Of a stretch of 64,000 bases of DNA, positions 56,888 through 64,000 are shown piece by piece. Numbering within the stretch: the first letter of the stretch is position 1; every line of letters begins with the position of its first letter. This stretch comes from Tetraselmis striata (Eukaryota; Chlorophyta; Chlorodendrophyceae; Chlorodendrales; Chlorodendraceae): positions 62,001 to 126,000 of the forward strand of contig VCJN01001205.1 in assembly GCA_006384855.1 (NCBI GenBank), given 5' to 3'. Below the pieces are notes generated by a model. That model saw nothing but the letters and a program-made list of their open reading frames with translations. It did no database searches and was not told where the DNA came from. The position numbers and the translations under genes were made by a program.

Positions 56888-57110
56888 GAAGTGGTAATTA
56901 CACGGTATATACGGGGATTACACGTCCATATTCCCTGGGAAAATCGCGATTACGTGCCATTACGGTATGATTACGAGGCAGTCCGGGAGGCTAGTGCTAC
57001 TACTTGTCGGCCATCAACACGTTCTTCGAACTACACAACATCGACCACATTGCTAAGGGTAGACTGCATCTCGCTGCCGCGCATCGTGCCCTAACTCGAC
57101 GTCGTTTTGG
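56888..57110 (+). pseudogene. Possible tyrosine recombinase N-terminal fragment
   Basis: The plus strand has YLSAINTFFELHNIDHIAKG then RLHLAAAHRALTRRR (57000-57108), preceded in another frame by VVITRYIRGLHVHIPWENRD. The YLSAINTFF string fits the core-binding domain of DIRS/Crypton-type recombinases, as at 30 kb. No catalytic part follows, so this is a tentative remnant. Confidence 0.35.
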
Positions 57111-59629
57111 ACTACATCGACCTCAACGTCCCCCCTTCACTTGGCGCATGGTTTTCTTCGCCACTTCCAAGTTCGACAAGACTCCACACCACTTGCCTTC
57201 TCGGTGCCCCCTTCGTGATATGCCGCTCTATTCGTTTGCCCTTCACTGGCAAAACCATAGTCAATTTGAAATGATCTAAACTTGTTTATGATGGGGTTTA
57301 CTTGTTTCCTAACCGCGTTTCGGGCCACGGCATATGCTGCTGAGTGGTACGGGTTAACAGTTCACCCGCCGTTGCGCCCGTTCGTGTGCATCACGAGTAG
57401 ACATAAAAGCAGCCGTAACAGCTAAGCATGCCATCTTTTGATGTGTTACACAGCTGTGCAATTTCGCTGTGTTCTACATATCGCGATCCCTTACTCCGTT
57501 TTCCAACCACGTTTTCACTAAACCTTTCAGCCAATTTCGGCTCTTGACCGTGTAAAGCAACATGCGCGACCTTTTGGGCGAAGTGTATCACTGTATCCCT
57601 GTGACACAGCTGGACCGCGAACGCAACAAACTCTTGCCCTCGCCCCCTTCCCCCTCAAGCTCAGCATGCATGTAAGGCCAGTAAATTTTTTTAGTTTGTT
57701 TTAGGTGCCATATACCTCGCTCAAAGCAGAGGAAGGGCGGGGGGAAGGGGGGGGGGGGGAGTTGATAGCTGGCCCTGCCTCGCCCAAAGTTTTGATGCTA
57801 GTACTTTCCACTTTGCTTACCGGCTCCAACTAGCCGCAGTACCGTACGCACCGCACAACCCTCACCAGCACTACCACCGCCGCCGCCGCCTCCGGCGCGG
57901 CATGGCCGACATGTTGCTGTCGGCCCGAGCGCAAATACCTAGTAGTCTACAACCACGCCTACTTCACGTCGACAGCCTTCGGCTTGGGTAGCTGACACCA
58001 AGTCGGTATCCACCAGGCACATCATGAAGGTGTGCGAGAAGTGGGACGGCAGGTAGGGTGCTTTCCGTTAGGCCCGTGATCCGCTATCCCCTCTAGAGCA
58101 GGAATGGCTAGAGACCCGTCCCGCCGTGCGCAGCAGCCATGCTGTCTAGAGCATATGCAGTGATTGACCTAGACCCTAGCCTATCCTTTGAGCTCGTTGA
58201 AATCATTGCAGTGATCGCCGTCGTGGAGCATGGGGTGTTCAGCTCGCCATCCTCGGGCAGAAAGGGGCGGCGTGTGACTGGCGAGTCCGGTGGCAGCCGC
58301 ATGCTCCAAGACAACCCGTGGGATGCGATGGAAGAGGTGCCCATTCACCGCCAATTAAGAGGTGCCCATTCAAGTTCGCCTGGTGGGCACACGCCGAAAG
58401 GGGGAGGGGCAGCCATATGACAATACTTTTATATCGTGTGGTTTGTGCTATGAATGTTGCCTTCATGCCTTGTTATGCACACCTAAGTGTGTGGCAGCTC
58501 CCCGCTACACAATATTTGGACAATTGCGGCACTTTTCCTCTAGACACTGATGTTGATAATACTTTACACATCACATCAGCCAGCTACAAAACTTATGGAG
58601 GAGGGGTCAGATCCGAGAAGGGGCGGGGGGGGGGGGGGGGGTACCTAAAACACACTTACTATTCCTACTGGCCTAATAAGCTCGCGTGCACGGCGCCGCA
58701 AATGCAGCAGCTGGCGCAGGTAAGGAGTATTGTAAGTAATTTCGCACACCCGTAATCTCGCGCACTTGGGCACGGGGGCATGCACAACATCGCAGTCGAT
58801 ACGCATGCTTATCATTATTGGCTCGCTAGATAGCTGCACCCCATGGCAATCCAGAGAGTATAGGGTCGGGGGGGCAGCGGTGTTACGGTAGTTCCCGGTA
58901 GCTGGTCCCGCACCATGATGAAGTCAACGCCATTTCCGACGCAACGAGCATGCCCAGCCCAATACGCGGTGTGCAGCTGTGGTGCAACGGGAATATATAT
59001 CAAGCCCCCGGCGACTTCCAGCACACAAAAACGGCAAGGTTGCTTTCCAGGGGGTCCGATGTGACATGCATGCTAACGCTGGGTCCGTGCCGATACATGT
59101 TGCTTTAACGCCCGATGAGGGGCTTCGCAGACAACGGAGTGGGGCGCTCTTCCGGGCACGTGATGCAGAGGGTGAACAATAGTTAACGTATGGGATATAT
59201 GCCTCGCGGGTATATGATATTATAGTATCGAGCCTGCCAATAGACGTCGCGCTGATGAGAGGGGGGGGGGGGGGGGTTCATGCCATCGACGAGACGCCGA
59301 AGGCCCACCGGGACTTGGCTTGGCTAGTCAGCAGATCTCCCAGCCACTCGTCCTCCCGCCGCAAAGCACCGGTGGTAGACGGGGCCGCTGCACTCGTATC
59401 GGCCGCTTGTGCTGTGCGGTGTGGCCGGCGTCTGAGCGGCGACACGCGCGGGAACGGTAGCCAAAACCGCGCGGACGCTCATAAGGCAAAAGGTATCATT
59501 CATCAACGAAGTAACGCGCGCGGGCGGGCGGATGCGCCCACTCAATAGGAACTACCGCGGCATCCGCCGATAAACCGGGCCTTTCTCCGACGGTCCAGCA
59601 CCCGCAGCCGACCCCAAGTTATGATTCGC
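57111..59629. other. Gene-poor stretch
   Basis: G runs at about 57747-57759, 58627-58641 and 59261-59276; no coding sequence that can be supported. Short frames around 58.1-58.4 kb on the minus strand are hydrophilic but without motif. Confidence 0.4.
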
Positions 59630-59633
59630 AAAT

Positions 59634-59840
59634 GAAAGGAGCGCGCGGGACGCGCAATACGCCCTCGAATGCGCAGCAATACGTCCGCTTCGGCCTCCTC
59701 ATCCAACCACGCATCGTCAGAACCGCACCCAACAGCTCGCGTCTGGAGACGTGCTGGCTAAGCCGGGCGGCCTCAACGATGCGCAACTGCAGCAGCAGCT
59801 CCTGCTCCTGCTTTAAGAAATGGCCGGCCCGCCGGCAGCT
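59634..59840 (-). pseudogene. Helix-turn-helix fragment of a pogo/Tc5-like transposase
   Basis: The minus strand reads FLKQEQELLLQLRIVEAARL then AQHVSRRELLGAVLTMRGW. An L-x-x-E-(Q/E)-E-x-x-L-x-x-(I/L) start followed 15-20 residues later by (T/S)RRE(L/V) is the usual form of the Tc5/CENP-B helix-turn-helix that opens pogo-like transposases. Nothing else of the enzyme is seen nearby, and no terminal repeats were found. Confidence 0.4.
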
Positions 59841-60087
59841 AAGCCCGAAGCCCCCACTAGTCTATCTTGTGGCCCCCCTTGAGTCGAACAAAGTCGCACG
59901 AGCCCAGCCGGCATCCCCCAGCGGCGAGGGCAGCCCGCAAGGCCGCAAGCGCAATGCGTCCAGCCCGCCTTCCGCGCGCCAGGTGAGCCTGCGAAGAGGC
60001 CGCCGCGACCCGCGCCCCTCAAGATCCCCGGCAACGACGTGCGCCGAGGAAACAAGCCGGGCGCGGGAATGTGGGGTGGTGCGCGGT

Positions 60088-60115
60088 GGGGGGGGGGGGG
60101 GGGGGGGGGGGGGGG
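60088..60115. repeat. 28-base poly(G) run
   Basis: Uninterrupted G run; one of the longest in the window. It lies in DNA with no gene. Confidence 0.97.
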
Positions 60116-60171
60116 TAATGCATGGTCGGGGCATGCTCGGGGCGATCATCTGCCATGGCGTCACATGATGG

Positions 60172-60251
60172 CTTCTATTGGAGGAAATACGCTCCTAGAA
60201 TAGAAGGGGGGTTCGGTCGGAGGAACGAGCTCCTACAAGGTTTCTCCGACC
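60172..60251. repeat. Two adjacent hairpins
   Basis: First stem: CTTCTATT (60172-60179) with AATAGAAG (60199-60206), strengthened by inner AGGA/TCCT. Second stem: GGTCGGAG (60215-60222) with CTCCGACC (60244-60251). They are eight bases apart and lie in DNA with no gene. Confidence 0.75.
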
Positions 60252-60984
60252 ATTCACAGGGGAGAATATGATATCACCGACGAATGATAACTTACTACCC
60301 CGTTAATATAACTAACGTCATGAGGGGGTTAACTATGGGCAACACATGCCCGTGTCCCAGGGCTCAAACCGCGTTAGCACATACACCAATTGGCCAGCTC
60401 AACGTGCAGCTAGGGACCTCAGGTCGGTGCTGAGGTGGCTGCTTTGAGCATGCAAGCAATTCTATGGTCTGTGGGCCAAGTTCTAGGTGCGTGGGTCCAG
60501 AGTTAATTAAAAACACTAATGTCATACCCCTATATCTCGACGCCGGCGCAATCGTTGTCCGCCAGCGCGATGACAACCGCCACCGCATGGCTCGCCGACA
60601 GCCCGCTCACCGCCTCCGTAGCTGCCATACAGTTCGTAGCCGCCCCCCTACTGACCCAGGAACGGGCACGGGCACGGATGGCTCCGCGGGGGGTGCTGGG
60701 CCGGAGGATGGAGCCGGCGGGGCGGGGTGGGGCGGCATTTCGGCCGGACCACCCACCGTCCCACTCATATATATCCGGAGTCCGACGTGCCAAGTGAGTT
60801 GAAACAGCCTCTTCAACGGACGCGAGGGCCCTAACCTGCAGCATAAGCTCAGCCTTATTGCCCTGGATCCGCTGGGGCACGGGTTTTGTGTGGCGGAGCA
60901 CGGCTTGGCGCTCCTACCTATTAATAAAGACGGGCTATTTTGGCCTCGCCCCCAGAGACGATCTTCTCCAAAACAGTACGGCCG
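60252..60984. other. Intergenic, no gene recognised
   Basis: No gene seen. A GC-rich stretch around 60540-60730 gives long frames on both strands without motifs. Confidence 0.4.
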
Positions 60985-63122
60985 TCAATAATACCCTCCG
61001 CGATAGCGCGATTCATCTTGGCTTGCTTCTCCTCCAACCTCTCGTCGGCCTTCCGTTTCTTTTCTTGATTGAATCACCTGGTCTCGCAGTCGGGCGTTAG
61101 CGATATACTCCTCGCTCGTCAAGCGGCCCCTCTCGCACCAGAAAGTTATGGGCGCCCTAATCTTCGTCTTGAGCACTGCATGGTCCAGCTCCTCCTCCTC
61201 CCCCCCTCCTCCACGCAGTGTGAAGGACCACGGGTGTCTTCCTCCACAGGTTGGGTGGCGGCCAGCATTTCCGCGTGGAGCTGCTGGTGCTGGAGGACCG
61301 GCTGCTGGGCGGGCTGCCCAGGCATGTGCGGTGAGGTGGGGCGCAACCTTCACCTTGGCGATGATAGGGTCAGTGAGTTTGGTGCTTCGCTCCCGCAGCG
61401 GTGGCCTGCCTGAGCGGGCCTTGGATGCTGCAGTTGAGGCCTCCAATGGCAGCATTGTAGTGACCGAGGCTGCTGTACAGCTCCATGTCGCGTTCTGATT
61501 AATGCGCTCCAGCTCCTCGCGCAGATTCCACAGCTCATTGCGGTTGAAAGGGTATGAGCCCCTCCTTGCGCCATCCCATCATGTTCCCGTCGTAGGTGAA
61601 GCCGTGCTCGAATCAATGCCGGCCGAAACATATCGATGAAGTCATCCAGCTTCAACGTCTCCAACCATTTCACTTTCGTAGCGAACCTGGTTGTGCCATC
61701 CGTGTTGTAGTTTTTGCGTCTGAACATCTCGTGCTTCTCTTTGTGCCACACTGCATGCAAGTCATACCTGAACACAAATTGAAATGTAATGTCAGTGATA
61801 TCCGTGAACTAATTCCCAACGCATATGTGGCATGTGGGGGCAGGGCGCGGGCGGGCGCGGGGGGGGGGGGGGGGGGGGTCATATATACTAATGTGCACAT
61901 ATGCATTTGCATATATATAATAACCTGATGATACATTCTGGCGACATACCTTTAGAGGACAAAAGTTGCATGTGTCCTCCCCTTGCAGTCTGTAGCTCAG
62001 ATTCGGGATGCGGAGAAGGATTTCGAAACCGTTCCTGATGTATGCCTCCATCACCTCCAGCCCAAGGTGAGTACCCACGCCATCGCATATCACGACAGCT
62101 TGCTCCCCGGGGTGTGTATCTCCGGGTTTTGCCAAGGGAGCAGCAGGCACCAGCATTAACATCACGTAGTCAGTCACGCCATCGCCGTTCAGACTTCCCT
62201 TCCCGTTGTGATTGAAGCGCCAATATAACATTTTGCCATTTACCTCGGTTTGTAGGCCAGGGCGAGTCCAGCCTGCCTCCATGCTGCTACCGGACGCGAA
62301 GACGGTATATGGCGGCAAGATCTCGCCAGTGCCAGTCCGCCCACATGCCACTGTTGCAGTGGCGCTGCTCTTGGTGCTCAGACCCTCGCCCCGATCATGC
62401 TTGCCATCTCTAGTGATTCGATCGCCCTTCCGCTTGCCACCCTTCTCGCAATCCATGTCAACGCGCGTCTCATCAAATGAGAAGATGCGCCCCGGGTGGG
62501 TGATGGTGAGCATCTCGCTCGCTGCGCGGCACAGTAGGGTCGTAGTCTGGATTTCTGACAGCCACTCCGGCGTTTAGCATGATGTCAGCAGCCACATTGT
62601 ATTAAGTTTCCAGGTTGTCAATTGTGAGCCACTCTGCACGCGTCATTTCCAGTGGTCCCTTAGTGCCTTGCTTCATGCCGTGCTGTTTTAGGAATGCATA
62701 ATACCAGCCATGAGTTGCCTTGCCACCGGTAAAACTTGACGCATAAGGAGTCCCTTTCACAATGTCTGTCCCCCAGAAAATACATCGCGTTGAAACACTG
62801 GCAGCTTCTTGTTGCGCAGAGCTCTAATCACACCGGCTATGCGCTCCTCTAGCTCCATAGGCAGGAAGACTCCTCCGGGTTTCTCTAAAGGCACCACATG
62901 CCCCACAGACATTGCCACCTTATTAATCATGCGAACAAGATGGCGCGCAGTGACCTCCACGCCCCCCTCTACGAGTCGTTGGCGAGCAGAACTAGTAGCG
63001 CCGTTCATAGACAGCTTGGGATCAGCGTCCAGCTCAGAAACCGCAGTTACAATTGCTTGAGTGGTCAGAGCCCAGTAGTCCAACCAGGTGGTGGCACCCT
63101 TGAAGGATGTCTTGGCAGCCAT
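60985..63122 (-). pseudogene. Pogo/Tc5-like DDE transposase, frame-broken
   Basis: Read on the minus strand from a methionine at 63122. The part 63122-62757 ends with a helix-turn-helix (PGGVFLPMELEERIAGVIRA, KKLPVFQRDV). The stretch 62750-62540 has GWYYAFLKQHGMK and MTRAEWLTIDNLET followed by a stop (62602-62604). After a frame change the catalytic domain 62513-61951 has SFDETRVDMDCEKGGKR (first Asp), VACGRTGTGEILPPYTVF, VVICDGVGTHLGLEV (second Asp) and LSYRLQGEDTCNF. An intron (61949-61768, starting GTATGTC, sense C run) leads to YDLHAVWHKEKHEMFRRKNY and LKLDDFIDMFRPALIRAR; two further frame changes precede MGWRKEGLIPF and NRNELWNLREELERINQNA. Coding sense continues to a stop at 60985. One stop and several shifts make this copy inactive. 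Confidence 0.8.
61768..61949 (-). other. Intron in the pogo-like transposase
   Basis: The donor GTATGTCGCC follows CCTCTAAAG, and the acceptor is TTGTGTTCAG before GTATGACTTG. The intron contains a sense-strand C run (plus-strand G, about 61860-61878) and TA-rich DNA. As it stands the phases on either side do not agree, which fits the decayed state of the gene. Confidence 0.6.
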
Positions 63123-64000
63123 TGCTGCTGCTGCCTCCCCCGGCAGCCTGGTCTTTCTGCCTGACCTGACGCGCCGTTTCTTCCCTCTATCGACACCGAC
63201 GACATTGTCCGACGGTGCATACGGAGGGGCAGGGACATCATGCTAGAGGAGGGTTGGGCAGGTCTTGCTCCGGCGGCTTTTCCGGAAAATAGTCCCGCAC
63301 ATTGTGGAGGTTGCGGGTCCGCCGAGACACAACCATGATCAACGCCGAGTGACCACACGGGCGCACCGACACTCGAAGGTCAGCAGCGGCCTCCAAGCCC
63401 GCCTACTTAGGGTTTTAGGGTTTTTAAAGAGCTCGGTTTAAAAACCCGAGAGCTCCGCCTGCGCGGCGCTCCATTTGCTAAGCGCGAGCTGAAAAATCTG
63501 GTTATTCTGGCTCTTATTCTGGTGGTGGATCGGGATGAGGCGGCGCTTCCGAGGGCGGTCTAGACCGACAAGCACCGGTGCCCCCTCGTCCTCATTATGC
63601 CCCATAGTGGCCGGGTTGCTCGCGACTGACGACCCGACCGACCGCCGAGGCCTGCGCCGAGCGTGTATGCAAAGGTAGTAAGTGGCACGGGGAGTGTGTG
63701 GGTGCCCATGAGTGACCAATCGGCGGAGAAGCGTCAACAGGTTGCGACAGCCGTTCCGAGTGGGTTTGAAAAAAACATCGCATTTGAAAATAAAACGCGG
63801 ACTCGCCTCGCCGCGCGCCACTGGTTGTTGTCCAGCCATGTGTCAATCATCGCGCAGCCGCCCGCCCAGTACCACGTTAGCTTGCTAGATACACCCTATG
63901 GCGTCGTGTTTATCAGCTCGGATGTCGAAAGGCGTGCTTTCTTGTTTATCTAGGTTGTGGGCGGTGGAGGTGCTAGCGTTATTCTATGGTCAGACGATCG
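63123..64000. other. Window end, no gene recognised
   Basis: No coding sequence that can be supported. A telomere-like CTTAGGGTTTTAGGGTTTTT stands at 63407-63426. No terminal inverted repeat of the transposon at 60985-63122 was found here. Confidence 0.4.

Noticed and set aside
58108-58344. Minus-strand frame resembling a copia Gag-Pol junction
   Set aside because: Only a general Ser/Thr-rich, Asp-containing look; no protease or zinc motif could be confirmed.

Overview
The window is nuclear DNA of a unicellular eukaryote, most likely a green-lineage or haptophyte-type alga. The signs are genes split by GT-AG introns (one GC-AG) into exons rich in G/C at codon third positions, secreted proteins rich in Pro/Ala, Ty1/copia and tyrosine-recombinase retroelements, and short TTTAGGG/TTTTAGGG-like stretches. 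Nothing in the sequence fixes the genus. Genes are sparse and sit among many broken mobile elements. Dozens of pure G or C runs of 15 to 30 bases punctuate the whole window.

Left part (1-12 kb): a possible signal-peptide exon at 1321, then a 14-unit repeat protein (2306-4165) whose units are all bounded by Gly-Arg-Lys. Next comes a complete eight-exon gene for the PP6-type protein phosphatase catalytic subunit (6769-11952), the best supported gene here. 12-18.7 kb holds no intact gene: mostly anonymous DNA, a frame-broken Ala/Glu coiled-coil gene on the minus strand and a duplicated ~300-bp non-coding unit.

Middle (18.7-40 kb): a frame-broken Ty1/copia retrotransposon with both LTRs and a 5-bp target duplication (18739-24155), a two-exon gene of unknown function (24979-25814), a four-exon RING-finger gene on the minus strand (27868-29182), remains of a DIRS-like element with reverse transcriptase, RNase H and tyrosine recombinase pieces (about 29.9-33.9 kb, and again near 38.5 kb), and a two-exon gene for a secreted glycosyltransferase-like protein (35797-37190, minus).

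Right part (40-64 kb): a three-exon gene of about 1870 codons (43178-49258) that alternates TPR-like segments with three copies of a module ending in a TIR-like W-C-L-x-E box, which only the last copy keeps. A frame-broken relative of the TPR part lies on the other strand at 50.7-51.6 kb. The rest holds fragments of Tc1/mariner, tyrosine-recombinase and pogo/Tc5-like transposases; the largest (60985-63122, minus) still shows most of its catalytic domain.

The genes do not form a pathway. The strongest leads for new biology are the GRK-bounded repeat protein, which looks like a peptide-precursor polyprotein, and the triple-module TPR/TIR-like protein. Also notable are the strand-biased G/C homopolymers (often just after 5' splice sites or inside element coding regions) and a dispersed TAGTCGCTA word. 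Exon borders were inferred by eye from reading frame and splice signals; no transcript data were available.
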